A stretch of 64,000 bases of DNA from Mesaphorura yosii. Its lineage: Eukaryota; Arthropoda; Collembola; Poduromorpha; Tullbergiidae. Below, one piece after another: positions 50,156 through 64,000 of the stretch. Position 1 is the first letter of the stretch. Each line of letters opens with the position of its first letter. Made by a program: the position numbers and the translations under genes. The notes beneath the pieces are model-generated. The model had not been told where the DNA came from. It worked only from the letters and a program-made list of their open reading frames with translations, and ran no database searches. The stretch is from positions 62,001 to 126,000 of the forward strand of contig WIXG01000230.1 in NCBI GenBank assembly GCA_009869945.1, written 5' to 3'.

Positions 50156-50172
50156 AGTCGTCGTCGTCGTCG
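50156..50172. repeat. GTC trinucleotide microsatellite
   Basis: Five GTC units followed by a partial one. A looser AGTCGTCGC/AGTCGC array lies just upstream near 50060-50085. Confidence 0.7.
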
Positions 50173-53100
50173 AAGGTTTGTTGGTTGCAGCTGAAGAAAT
50201 GAAATGCAAAAAAGATGAAATGTGAATAAGGATACGATGGAGACTGAATTATGCAAAGTAAATCTGTGCTATTCATTCACAGCATAGCAGGAAGAGTCGC
50301 GAAAGAGGATGATGCTTGATGTTCATGAATCCGATGACGAGCACGATGAAGACGAGTTTGAAGTTTATCCATTCAACTTTGAGAATGCGATCGTTTTGAT
50401 TCTGGTGTTGTTGACATATTTATTTTTTCCATCAAGTTGATGCTCTAATGCTCATCTCAGCATCAGCACGGCAGCGCTGCTCCTCATTCGTCTCCCGCCC
50501 TGTGTCGTTCGTCGTTCCATGTTCAAAGTTATTTTAGGATTAAAAATCAAATCACTCTCGCCTTTTTAAATCATTTCAAATCCCAAGAGCCCATGAGACG
50601 AAAGACTCGCATCGCACTTGAGCCCAGGCTTCAAAGCAAAGCAAAGCATGACAAGGCAAGCAGGGAAGGGAAAAGACTACGGTTGAACTCCCAAACAAGA
50701 TTATGTCATTAGAGCAGAAGTCGCACCCAAATTCCACAACGCAACGAACGGATTACGGAAAAGGAAGATGAAATAGTGCGCGTATTACACGTTACACGCT
50801 GTCCGTTGGACGTGACGCGAGTATTTAGCATTTATAATGAATGAATACGCGACACGATGACGATAACGGTGATCAAGAATCTCTGAACAGGCACCAGCAT
50901 CAGAGCCGTGTGAGTGAGTGATTCATGATTCAAGACCTCGTGAACCAAGATTCATGAATTATTCACTTTTGGATTTATTTTGGCACAAAAATCATTGATT
51001 TGGCACTCGGAATTTATGGACTATGCTTTCTTTACCTTGCTTTGAAGGCTTTGGCTTTGATTCTGGCATGCGGACGGATTGGCATTGGCATTTTGAACAC
51101 CTCGAACGAAAATTTGATTAATTCGCTCGCTGCTCATGACGAATTTTATGCGTTTCTATTTGGGCTACGCAGGCACTAAGAAGGCTTCAAGGCACTAAGA
51201 AAAGCGTTCAGCAGTCCCGCTTTTTACAGCGATCTCAATTTTAAATTTCAACACAAAAAGAGTGAGCGAGCGAATAAAATTTATATAATTGAAAGTTTAT
51301 GGAAATCATAAAAGGGTATAAAAAGAAATTTTAGAGAAATCAAATAAACAGCGAGCAACACAAAAGAGTTTGGATGAAAGACTTTGTTATTTTAATAAGT
51401 CTCGCATATTTGTACGACTTTCTCTATTAATGGTCCTTCGCTAATGGGACTCTTTTCGCTGCTTGGAGAATTCGCCTCGCCCTCTTCCTCTTTTAACTAT
51501 TTAGCTATTGTGATGTGATTTCTTTGCTCTGCAATTCTGAGAAATTGTTTCTTTGTGTGCGTTTCAGGGATATGCTTGAGAAATTGCGGATGACGACGGC
51601 AATGGCGATGACGCTGAACGCTGAATTTTCGAAAGAGTCGAAGCTTTCAATGAGAGGAGTTATTTTGCATCCAAATTCTGCTTTAAGAATGCTTTTGTAA
51701 GGTAAGTGCTGGAATGCCATTGCTATTATCCAAATTTGAACTGGATATCATACTTAATTGCAAGTTGTGCGTGTTCTCTTCATGCATTAAGTGTGTAATG
51801 ATGTGATATGTAATGTAATCGAATGTGGACGCGGGAGGGATCGCATTGTTGAGGGCAAGTCGGAGATAATGCGCACACTTAACTGAATTGAATCCCGGAC
51901 CACGCCGCATGAATTGGTGCAATCAATCAGTGCCTGCCTTCATGAATCCACTTCTGGAACCAGCGTCGGTCGTCGCATTCGGCGGATCGAGATCTGTTTC
52001 AGTAATTCTGTCTTTTTCCGCTTTGCTGCCGAGTGACAAAATATATTTTGAAGAAAAGGCACAGAAAAGACAATGCAACTGAAAAAAGACAAACAAGCCT
52101 AAGACAGAAATATTTCGCCAGTAAAGCGGAAAGGACTGATTTACTCGGAACTTTATTCGTCGAAACGGAGCACAACTGCGAATTGTCAACTCGACTCAGC
52201 TCAGCAGCAGCGACGTCGGCTCATTCATTCTCATTTCATTCATCAAGATTGTTCACTTTCGTCCGTCCACCTATTTCAGTCTCTCTAAAATTCTTTTCTT
52301 CTGCCATTCGCTGCTCATTGCGGCCGAGTGTGAAGCACTCGAAACTTTCGCCATGCAGTCGTCTGGCTGCCAGAATGGGAGAGTGAGTTCTTTGCTGGCT
52401 GGTTTGCGGTGAATGTGGGATGTAAATGATTTTGAGAGAGACACTCCACAGCACGACGTGAGTGGGCTGGCCACACAAGTCCCGCATACAAATTAAAGGA
52501 TTCTTATCGCGCCGCACGGACACTCGCCCGCCAACTGCCATCGGTATTCCTCTGCGTATTGTAATTGTACCCGTGTACGTGGTAAATCTTTGGAAATTGT
52601 TCCACATAAAGATTACATGGCATTACATATTGCGAATGTATAATTTTAATGTCCATATTTCCATACGGACTCGTACCTTAAGCAGGAGATACGATACGGA
52701 ATTAATGCTCTGCTGCGAGGCTTTCCATGTAAACCAGAGAGAAAGTACGGTGAGAGGGAAGTGAAAGGCAATACAAAGAAATTAAATTATAGAAACTTTC
52801 AACATTCGCTTTCACTTCGCCACGACCGACTTTCTCTCTTGTAGCACCGCCTGCATTTGCGTAGACGTCAGCCACGTCTGTCTAACGCGAGTGCCAGTGC
52901 CAGGAAATAGATTCGTATTTTATTGCTGCCATTGTGTTCTTTATTTACTTTTTATTCTGGCACTGTTGCTGGACTGTTTTGATAAGAATATTTAAGAGCT
53001 GCTCTAACTTAAAGTTACGATACGATATATTGTACCTTGCTTACTGCTTGGCTGTGCTGTTTGCTCGGCTGTGAGCTTAAACTTATTTTATAGCACAGGT

Positions 53101-56100
53101 TCTAAACTAGTGCGACTAAACTTGCCGGGGTTATTGTGTTTTATTATTAAAACTTATTGTCTTCGTGTGTTATTGTATTCGGAACATAATGGAAAGCAAG
53201 CACTGCGTTAGCAGTTAAACTGAAACAATTCCCGAACTGCCTCACCAATCTCTGTCGTGGCCCGTGCCCGCACGCATATGCTTAATGGAGAAAGTACGGG
53301 AAGCAGTATGGAGACGGAGTGAAAGTGAGCTGAACTCTATACAGCGCAGGTTATTTAAGGAGCACGGTGGAGTAACACGAGTAATGCGAACCGAAGCAAT
53401 ACCAATTAATTTAGCAATTTGAATTTGATTTGAGTTCTTCCCCTTCCGCCTGAACGTTTGCCACAAAAGCGAAATAGTGCATTAGTGAAAGTGGAAGAGT
53501 CAGAAAAATCTTGTCTCTTGTGCTGTTATTTAAATGAATCCACTTCAGTGGCTCGGCTTTCGTAGTAATTTCGTCGATTCTTTGAAAAGGTACTAAACTA
53601 CAAAAGCCAGGCCGCTAACTTTGCATGTACCGCTGCTACTGCTCGCTGGCGCACCGCGCATCCGCTCGGCTCGCGTATCGTAACTCCATCAAACAAAGCT
53701 TCCTAATTTAAATATTCTTGTTTTGCGGAAAACGAAAGTTGGTAGTTGCTCGAACCGACCAACTTTCTGTATCTGTCTTCCGTGGCCAAAGTTATTTGTA
53801 CAACGAAGAAGCCCAGCGAGCTGCCGCCGCCCAGCAGAGCCAGCGCAGGCTTACCGACGAAGGAGAAATGGTATCGGCGAAGTTTGCGAGTGAAAGTTTA
53901 CTTTCTCCAGAAACATGTTGTGGAATTCTAATTTTGTGTTTGCGTTTGCGTTGCATCGTATCAGTCGGGTATCTGTGTCTGTATCTCATCCAAACTCACT
54001 CGCACGTACTTCGTCGCTGTGGCTGGGGATTGACTGACCGGATTTGATACAGACACAAGACATGCAGTCATTGCTTATCGTCTCGCGGTATGTGGTCCGT
54101 GAAGATGAAAACTTGCGTGATCATCAAAATACTTTTAAACTTTCTCCTGGCCATCCATCACTGCGGCTTGTGACTTTGCGGCTTGCGGTCTCTTGCATTG
54201 TATTGGAATGTCGCCAATTACAAAGTTTAATTGTGGCAGTGCTTATGTTGTGTAAAGTACTAAAGAGTTCAACCGATCGTTCTTGTTTTCATTAGCATAT
54301 GCGAAGCTCGGGTCCAAAAATGAAGCCAATATTCACCATTCACTATTCACGGAGTCGGCCGCACCGTAAATCCACTTTCCTGCCCATATCCATAAACTCT
54401 AATCGCTTCTTCACCAGCTCCTTGGCGTTTGGCTTTTTAACCCACTCAATCATGCCTCGCTTCATTAAGCAAGGATGCCTTCTTCCGGATGCAGCAGCGA
54501 AGGGGGCAAGCAGAAGGCAGACGGATGAATCGCCATTCGCCTTCGCAATTCGCCAAACCAAGTGAAAGCAAGCAAGCTGGCGAGTACAGAAGGAACATCT
54601 ATCGTTATTGTGTACGTGAATTGTTCGTTTTTCTTAATCTACTCGCTTTATACACGCCAGTTATCCGGTGGCATCAAGTCAGTTGCTCAGCTCAGCTGGT
54701 ATCTTGTGCTCGTAATGAAATAGGCCTTTCAGCCATCCAGCCAGAGCCTAAATGCCTAATACATATGAGCGCGAGTCCAGGATTCACGATTACGCGGCCG
54801 TGGCATGTGGAAAGGCGGTTTATCATTATTGCGAGAGCGTACGTGGCTGATGAATAAGAGCCTTCTGCGATAATGTAGCCAATTTCCTGTTTCATGTGTG
54901 TAATAAAATTCTATTTTGTTAATCTCTCGGCTCTTTCCCCAATTTTTTATAACTTTATTGTTTCTTAGTGATCTGAATACGAAATGCGACACAGGGCGGC
55001 CCGTGCGTACGGCGTGGCGCCCCGACTTTGTTTGCTGTTCCGAAATTGCCTAACTCAATTGTGGCTGAGAGAGAAAGGCAGGACAGCGAGCAGTGAACTA
55101 AATGTACACTTTAGATAACCCATGTCATTAACGTACAGCCACATGAACCATGACATGAAAGTCATTTCACTGCCGTGCTGGTATGCACGCCACTTTCTGC
55201 TGCTGTCTCTGTCTGCCTGCTTTTTATAGTTCAAAACCATAATTCACAAAGAGAGTCTGACTGAATATCTCCAGGCATTCTTTTCCTTTTTTTCCTTTTT
55301 GCCTTTGCCTGCCTGCCTTTTTAGTTCACAGGATATTATGCTGATGCTCAACTTATCTCCGACTGCGTTTACATTCGCTGCCTCGCTGTTACGTGCTCGC
55401 GACTGCCTACTCCATTACACGAAATGCATTCAAGCACGAACCCCGTTAAAAGGATACCACACGGCTCGACTCAGGCCATGTCGGTCGAGTTAAGTGCACA
55501 ACAAAGTGAAAGCGAGATTAAACTCTTGGGCGGCCTTCTTAAGAAGAGATTCGCCGTCTTTGGCTTTGGGGATTTGGAATTCGAATTCCAAAGGAATCTC
55601 ATGGCTTTATTGGAATATCAATGAAACGCGAATGGACCATGCTTCAAAGACACGAGGTTGAGACTGCAGGCGGGCACGCACGAGCGGAGAGAAGATGTGG
55701 GCATGGATCCAGGTATAATTTTACGGTCTGAGCTCGTCGCATAAAATCTTAGCCGAATTGAGTAATTAAATCCGTGTTCATCTTGTCAGTCGTGTAATTG
55801 CTTGTAAGGCAGGAGAGCTTTCGCCTTTTATGGACCGTTTTATTGCCGCTGTCGCACCCTCTGAATACAAACACACTACAGAGGCATAAACGGATGTAAA
55901 TTCAAAGGACTCAACATGCAAACTAAAGCAGAGTAAAGTTTGCGGAGATTCTCTTGAGAATTCGCATCCATCGCCGTGCCGCGCCGTGTCTCGCGTCACG
56001 TCACATCAAGTGCACGGGCGGCACGGCACATGGCATCTTTCTCAGCCCAAATTCTCAGATCGTGTTTATTGCTTGAGTACTCTCGCTCACTCACAGCCCA

Positions 56101-57020
56101 CTTGCAGCTGAGTACTTGCACGTATTGACTTTGTAGATTCTATTGACATTTGAGCATTCCACGGTCCCAAAAGTTGCGAGATTTGTCAGACGGCAATCAC
56201 AATCACAATGTTTGTTATTGCGAAAAGTTGACGACGGACGAATACAAAGTACGCGCAGTACGGACGAGCAGTCAAAGACAGTACGGGCACATAAAATCGG
56301 ACAACTTTTGACGACTTCGACTTTCGACTTGGACTGCGTCGGATCGATTCGCTCGACGCGGCGGTGACACGACTCGTATTTGTGAATGTCATGTCTTGAT
56401 TCGAGTTTAGTAATCGAAGTTGGGCAGGCAGGCTAAACATCAAGTTTCGAGCATTTCGACGAACAGAATAGTGAGCATCTTGTCAGGATGATGAAAGTTG
56501 TCTTATTACTTTTCTTATTACCATTACCGGAGAGAAGATGACACGCCACGCATGGCATGCCACGTGAAGGTGATGATCATTCGGCGTGACGCGTGACGTT
56601 CGACTTCGTCTTCTGCCTGCGCCTGCCTGCCTGTCTGGATAGTCTGAAATCGAGTGGAATTGAGTTTTGTGGGACAAAGTCATTATTATTGTAATTATTG
56701 AGGAAAGGCGCCTCCTGTTCGGCTATACTGCAATTATCACATCGCATCGTGTCGAACGGGCAGCGAGCAGAAGCAGAGATCGGCACGGGCATCTTGGCAT
56801 CGGTCCGCGCCTTCTTCTGTTTATTAAGCAATCATAAGCGCAATAATAATTCGACGAAACACTTAAAATCATCATCGCCTTCTTCGCTGTGACGCGCAAC
56901 ACGACACCGCACTAGCTCATGAAGCACAGAACAGCACTGCATGGAGAGGAGAAAGCCAAGCCAGCCAGCTCGTCATTATTGAATTAAGACTTCATTCGAC
57001 GGCTTTTCAAGCTTTCACCG

Positions 57021-57038
57021 GGCAGGCAGGCAGGCAGG
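57021..57038. repeat. GGCA tetranucleotide microsatellite
   Basis: Four tandem GGCA units. Shorter runs of the same word or its complement occur nearby (for example near 56615 and 55305). Confidence 0.75.
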
Positions 57039-59250
57039 GCTCAGCGTGGCTGTTGCCTGAACAAACAAAAGAAAATTTCATAATGGAATTACTGCTACTG
57101 CCACTTACGTCGTCGCAGCCGCGCGAATACGAAACGCGCCAGAGTGCAGGAAAAGAAGAGACTCAACAGCCAGCCTGCCAGACTTTGCTATTATTGAGAC
57201 ATATCTTTTTACATATTACATTGTCCGCTCCGGCGCTTGTGAGCCCGAAGTGAGCCGTGCCCGCTCTGGTAATTCTGGTGCTAGTAATAATATTTGTACA
57301 AGAAATGGTTGACTTTCGCCGTGGAACAAGGTACATGAAACATTACACTGGTTGACTAGCTTGCTGCTGTCGAGTCATGCCGGCTGCCGCTGCCTGCATT
57401 AACTCAACACACTCCTCACTTCAATAATAATGCCGATCCATCTTATATTGAAATGCGAATGCGATGTAGGATTCTTATTACGAGAACCACGAACGTTCGC
57501 AGTTCGCGAAAAGGAAAGCTGTGCTGCTCCTGCCTGAGAATTCTCGGCGACTCGACTCGACTTGTGATTGATTGAGTTCTTGAAGCATTCTTTCCCATTT
57601 CCTTTCTCCGCAATTCCATGTACCCGAATTAACTGTCAGCTTCGACTGCCAGACTGCCGTCATGTCAAGACGAATCGGGAATTCGAAGGCAACGTGCTCG
57701 AGTCTGGCTTGGCTTTATTATTGATTCGACCGATGTTGCATGTTTTATTAATACATTAATGAGCTGTGATGTGAAGCGTTGGTCCCAGTCGCCTTGCTGT
57801 TGCTGTACTCTGACTACTCTGCAGTATGCAGGTAATGCAAGTGGAATTGGAATGAATTGGCATGCCAAAGGTCCAATAATAAGACCGCATAATGCCACGC
57901 CATGGGTACACAATCCACAAGTACACACGCGCATTAATCTTTCATGAGCACCCACTCGATCAAAAGCGCTGAATTATTAAAGAGACACGAAATGGGGCAG
58001 GCCGGTTCGGCGCCCAGCATTATTGGATGGGCGAGGTTCCATAATTTTCAATAAGCCGCTCTCGCATCACACCACACCGAATCGTAGCAACAGGAGCAGT
58101 CGGCAGTACTTCAATTTTGTGTCGCCACTTCTTTCTTGTTACTGCTGTGGCTGTTGCGTATGTGTCTTCTCCAAGTTATGTGGGGTGAGCATGATTATTA
58201 GTCGAATTTCTGTCTCCTACCCTCCTGCACAGCAATCATGACAATTGCCAACCAAGAATCAATACAAATGTACCCTGTGCTGGGCTGCATTGCATCGCGA
58301 AATACATTAAAGTTGATGTCATCAGTGGTGCAGTAGGTCGCTAATTTTAATTTTTATGGCCACCATGCACTAATTTGTGTGGAATGTAGGTAGAATGGAA
58401 GCCTATTCTTGGAAGACGATGTCCTTGAACTGGGTAAAGCCAAGATGAAGACAAAGATGAGTGTAAACGAAGCGACGAGGCTAACGATCCTGCTAATTAC
58501 TCCTCAATTAGCAAATTATACCCACTAAGTCGCACCACATTGCTCACATTAACACAACACTGGCTTAAGCACCACACATTAAACTTATGATAACTAGTTA
58601 ATTGAATTAGCACGCCTAGCCAAGCCAAGAAATTCCAACTTCTTAGAATTTGGGAATTTCTTTTCGTGTCTTCTTTACCTTCAGCAGCAACGGAGAACCT
58701 CTGCGTAAAGTTGGTTATTTGTAACAGAATATTTGCCAACGATTGACGTTAGAATAAGGATGATGAGTACGAGTGCATGCAGTCTGCCGTCCAAGCTGCA
58801 AAATGTAAAATGCAAAAACTGCGCCATTGAAAAATGACACTTGACTGACTTGACCATCACAACAAGCGAGGCGAGAGCCACGCAGCCACGCAGTCACGCA
58901 TGTGAATGAACGAGAACGAGACCAAGCAAGACAGGACAACAAAGGCAAGATAATTGTCTGACTGCACTGAAGAATGACAGACGCAGGAGCTAGTTAAGGT
59001 TATGACGGCCGTTGCTGTCAAGAAGTCCAAGCGAGAGTGATGCTTAGACAAAACTGGTTCTGATTCTTGCTGTGCTGACCAGCGTAAAAGACGTCATACC
59101 TCTCAAGCACATGTGCGTAATCGCTAATTGAAGTAAACAATTCGACCGCCTTCCTCGCCCGGCTCACGTACTCATTTGAATAAGAATCTCGTAAGACGCG
59201 TCTCAGTAGCATCATTCACTCACTGAAATTTGGAAAGCCAAGACCTAAAA

Positions 59251-62059
59251 ATGGACCTCGTCTCAGTGAGCACAAACAACAATTGGTTAGGGTTCGCAAA
59301 GAAATTGACACTTGCTTCATCGAGCACCACAATTTTGAACTAAATCTTGATTTTTTTCAGCATCTTAACAAAAGCTATTCCAATCGTTCAAGCCAATGGC
59401 AGCTCCAACGGCTACGGCACGGAGCACATGGAACTCAAGGCCGCTTGTAATGGAAGCATCATCCAAAATGGCAATAAGAACGGGAATATCGGCAATGGCC
59501 ACAATAATATTCACGCCCCAGTGCCTTTGATCACGGTGAGAAACGGTTATTTGCGGTACGGGCGGAAGATTGTATTGAACAATTTGAATATGACGGTAGA
59601 GCAGGGATCCATGTAAGTCCGCGCCCTCGTGAATACGTTTTTGCGTTGATGTCCAAATTGTAATTTGCCATTTCTGCTCCAGCTACGCGCTTCTCGGCGC
59701 AAGTGGCTGCGGGAAAACGACGATCCTGTCCTGCGTCGTTGGAGTTAGGACGCTGACGTCCGGTGACATACAGTTTGACGGCCAGAACTTGAATGACATT
59801 AAGGAAGCTCGCGGTGGGCTTCGGGATTTGGTCGGATACATGCCACAGGTTACTGAAACGCTTGAACTTGAACACAGGATTGGGCTTCACTGGTTTTAAA
59901 ATTGAAAAGTTCAATTAAACAGGAACTGGCTCTCTATAAAGAGTTTACAATTAGCAACGCACTCTTTTACTTTGGTCGAATATTCCAAATGCCCGAGCAC
60001 GAGATTCACGAGCAGATTGACTTTCTGATAGAATTCTTGCACCTGCCAAAGGCTAACACTGAAATAAAACATTTGAGGTAAGCATCCTACGCCAGCTCAG
60101 ACCAACTTCAATTTTTAGTTCTTTAGGAAGGTCAAAGAGTGAAATGTAAACTTGCTGTCCCCAGTGGTGGAGAACAAAGACGAACTTCGTTCGCAGTCGC
60201 ACTGCTCCACACACCCAAACTCTTAATTTTAGACGAGCCGACTGTGGGAGTGGACCCTCTTCTCAGGCAGCAGTAAGAAAAACTTCAGCATAAAGCATAG
60301 TGTGCATGGCCTCTCTATATCTTAGTTGACATTTTTCTCTGCAGCATTTGGGAACACCTTGTCAAACTAACCATGCATGACAAGATCACAGTGATCATCA
60401 CAACTCATTACATGGAGGAGGCCAGGGCCGCCAATTCGATTGGAATCATGCGAAAAGGGTCAATCCTTGCCGAAGGGCCACCTGCAGATTTGTTGACCAC
60501 GTACGGTTGTCTGAACATGGACGATTTGTTCCTGAAATTGTCAACGATCGATGAGTCTCGCCAGAAACCTATTCGCGAAGAATCCAAATGCATTGAAAAG
60601 CGTAAGGACAACTGGATCACGCCTCCTCCGTTGACCAAACAGGCTTTACTGCCAGCACCCGGTGTGTGCAAACGACTGAAGGCCCTTATAATGAAGAACT
60701 TCCTGTACGTTTGGCGACAACTGTCTTTCATTTTCCTCCTCCTCTTCTTTCCCGGCATTCAGTTGGCACTTTGCTGCTACGCACTCGGTGGTGAGCCGTA
60801 CAATCTGCCTTTTGGCACAATTAACCACGAATTAGCCAGCTTGAACGTGACATCTTGCCAACACAACGACCTGCTCATACTCTACGCATCTGTGAATGCC
60901 ACGAATGAAACAACGGCGGCTTGTGACACTGATCATCTGCTCCTGAGCTGCAGATACATTCAGGGCCTGTCGCAACACCCGACTCTGAAACTCAAGTCTT
61001 TTCCGAACGCATCTGCTGCGCTGGAGCAAGTTGAGAAGGGTCTTTTGTGGGGCTACATGGAATTCCCTTCGAATTTCACAGCGTTGACCATGGAAAAGGC
61101 GGCTGCTGGTCTCTTCGCTGATAATGCTACAATTTTCAACTCCCGAGTTAAAGTTCGGATGGATTTGAGCAATCACTACATCGCAGCATCCATTCAGTAT
61201 TTAATGTATCAAGAATTTGAATCTGTGATGAAGAGTATTCTTAGGGAGTGTGAACCTGCATACGTCCCAGACGTTATTGATCCGCCTATTTCGGTAAAAC
61301 TGGAGCTTCATGGTTCAATTTGAACAAAGCTGACTCCGATTTTCTCCCTGTAGTTTGATGAGCCAATTTATGGGAGGCACAAACCCTCGCTGACGGAGTA
61401 CATGGGTCCCGGTTTAATCTTAATGTAAGCTCAAATGACATCAATTTTTTTCTACAACATAGTGCTATTGATATATTTTCTACAGAATCATGTTCTTTAC
61501 GGCGTTGTCAATCACCGGAATCAACTACATCATTGAGAAACGGGAAGGAATGCTTGAACGCACAATCGTCGCTGGCGTATCGACAACCGAAGTGATAACG
61601 GCTCAGCTCCTGACGCACTACGCGACAATCATTCTGCAAATCTGCATTTGTCTCGCCATTCTGATAGGCGCATTCCAAATTCACATTCAAGGACCAGTTG
61701 GCGGAGTGCTGCTTCTGATCGTGCTTCAGGGCAGTCTCGGAATGTTTGCTGGGTTCCTTCTCTCGTCAGTCTGTGACGAGGAGAAGGTCGTGATGCAGTG
61801 GACCGCGTGCATCACAATCCCTTGCCTTATTCTCGCAGGAATCGTGTGGCCACTGGCCGCTATGCCGGCAGTGCTGCGATACGTGGCCTACATTTTTATT
61901 CCTCAAACATTTGCCTGCGAAAGTCTGCGGTCAATGATCACTAGAGGCTGGGGAATAACACATCCTGACGTCTGGCCTGGATTCGTGGTGACTCTGGGCT
62001 GGTTAATTGTGCTCTGGTTTGCAGCGCTGTTCTTTGCGAGGAGAGGCGTGTACAAATAG
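59251..62059 (+). CDS. ABC half-transporter of the ABCH type, eight exons, about 769 aa
   Basis: Exons 59251-59285 (tentative), 59361-59612, 59683-59848, 59923-60077, 60165-60272, 60345-61293, 61354-61424, 61486-62059; all phases fit. The N-terminal nucleotide-binding domain has Walker A GASGCGKT (101-108), Q-loop MPQE, signature LSGGE (202-206), Walker B LLILDEP (222-228) and H-loop TTHY. It is followed by a six-helix membrane domain with a large glycosylated loop after the first helix and the run [20 protein letters not shown]. The domain order is ABCG-like, but the motifs match the arthropod ABCH group (often named ABCG20/23-like). Several insect members are needed for lipid export to the cuticle and for desiccation resistance. 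It should work as a dimer. The 35-nt first exon uses a weak donor (GTTAGG); if wrong, Met at 59428 is the next start. The substrate is unknown. Confidence 0.9.
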
Positions 62060-62064
62060 ATGAG

Positions 62065-62070
62065 ATTTTA
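62065..62070 (-). terminator. Candidate polyadenylation signal of glutamate dehydrogenase
   Basis: TTTAAT on the plus strand reads ATTAAA on the minus strand, about 190 nt past the stop codon and just beyond the convergent ABC transporter stop at 62059. Confidence 0.3.
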
Positions 62071-62152
62071 ATGTTAATTGTTTACACAGCCGGAATAATT
62101 ACGAATATGATTAGCATTTACATTTGCTCATTTTAGGCTGTTACTTGTACTT

Positions 62153-62158
62153 AATAAA
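62153..62158 (+). terminator. Candidate polyadenylation signal of the ABC transporter
   Basis: AATAAA 94 nt after the transporter stop codon and about 100 nt before the stop of the convergent glutamate dehydrogenase gene. Confidence 0.5.
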
Positions 62159-62259
62159 TCGGACTACTTTACAGCGTACAGACTGAGTTCAAGGTTTCTG
62201 GCTGCTTGCTCCCTTCTGATTAGTTTAGCATAATTTTAGCAAGCTAAGAAGCACCGCAA

Positions 62260-64000
<1,741 letters not shown>

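Larger units (their letters stand above)
42462..59250. other. Gene-poor spacer (16.8 kb)
   Basis: No complete gene could be supported on either strand. It contains the inverted-repeat cluster and possible gene fragment at 45599-46278, short microsatellites (50156-50172, 57021-57038) and many imperfect copies of short words. It separates the Musashi-like gene from the ABC transporter and may hold regulatory DNA for either. An unrecognised multi-exon gene or non-coding RNA cannot be excluded without transcript data. Confidence 0.5.

Noticed and set aside
53718-54047. Plus-strand frame with an Ala/Gln/Glu-rich segment that looked like a possible helix
   Set aside because: Short, no ATG-supported context, no relatives recognised, and splice sites around it are poor.

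Overview
The window is animal nuclear DNA: split genes with GT-AG introns, AATAAA signals, long non-coding spacers and a moderately AT-rich background. It is most likely an arthropod. The ABC half-transporter at 59.3-62.1 kb is of the arthropod ABCH type, the small secreted protein at 38.4 kb looks like a juvenile-hormone-binding/TULIP protein, and its core promoter has an arthropod TATA plus TCAGT initiator arrangement. A springtail-like hexapod would fit the F-box protein at 1.3 kb and a fungal-looking transporter gene, but species is inference. Most small introns are 53-90 nt; a few are kilobases long.

Layout. 1.3-2.3 kb (+): two-exon F-box-like protein. 2.3-8.9 kb: non-coding. 8.9-34.1 kb (+): one large 11-exon gene for a CLCA-family (calcium-activated chloride channel regulator) membrane protein of about 1,413 residues, with a 12.5 kb first intron. 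Inside its 3.3 kb eighth intron, on the minus strand, lies a complete two-exon MEP/AMT ammonium transporter (27.9-29.5 kb) whose sequence looks fungal. 34.4-36.2 kb (-): five-exon DUOX maturation factor, convergent with the CLCA gene. 36.5-37.5 kb (+): mitochondrial ICT1/mL62, divergent from DUOXA, with its catalytic GGQ loop degraded. 38.4-39.4 kb (+): secreted TULIP/JHBP-like protein with a clear core promoter. 40.5-41.8 kb (+): Musashi-type RNA-binding protein with an uninterrupted coding region. 41.8-59.2 kb: gene-poor spacer holding a nested inverted-repeat structure next to a possible gene fragment (45.6-46.3 kb). 59.25-62.06 kb (+): eight-exon ABCH transporter. 62.26-64.0 kb (-): mitochondrial glutamate dehydrogenase, cut by the window edge.

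These are independent transcription units, not an operon. Several (CLCA, DUOXA, ABCH) belong to families that act at epithelial or cuticular barriers, and two (AMT, GDH) handle ammonium, but nothing in the sequence shows co-regulation. The strongest points for a second look are the nested fungal-type ammonium transporter (candidate horizontal transfer), the ICT1/mL62 without a proper GGQ motif, the CLCA protein with altered HExxH and MIDAS residues, the intronless Musashi gene, and the 45.6-46.0 kb inverted-repeat cluster. Exon borders were set by hand from splice consensus, reading phase and family similarity.
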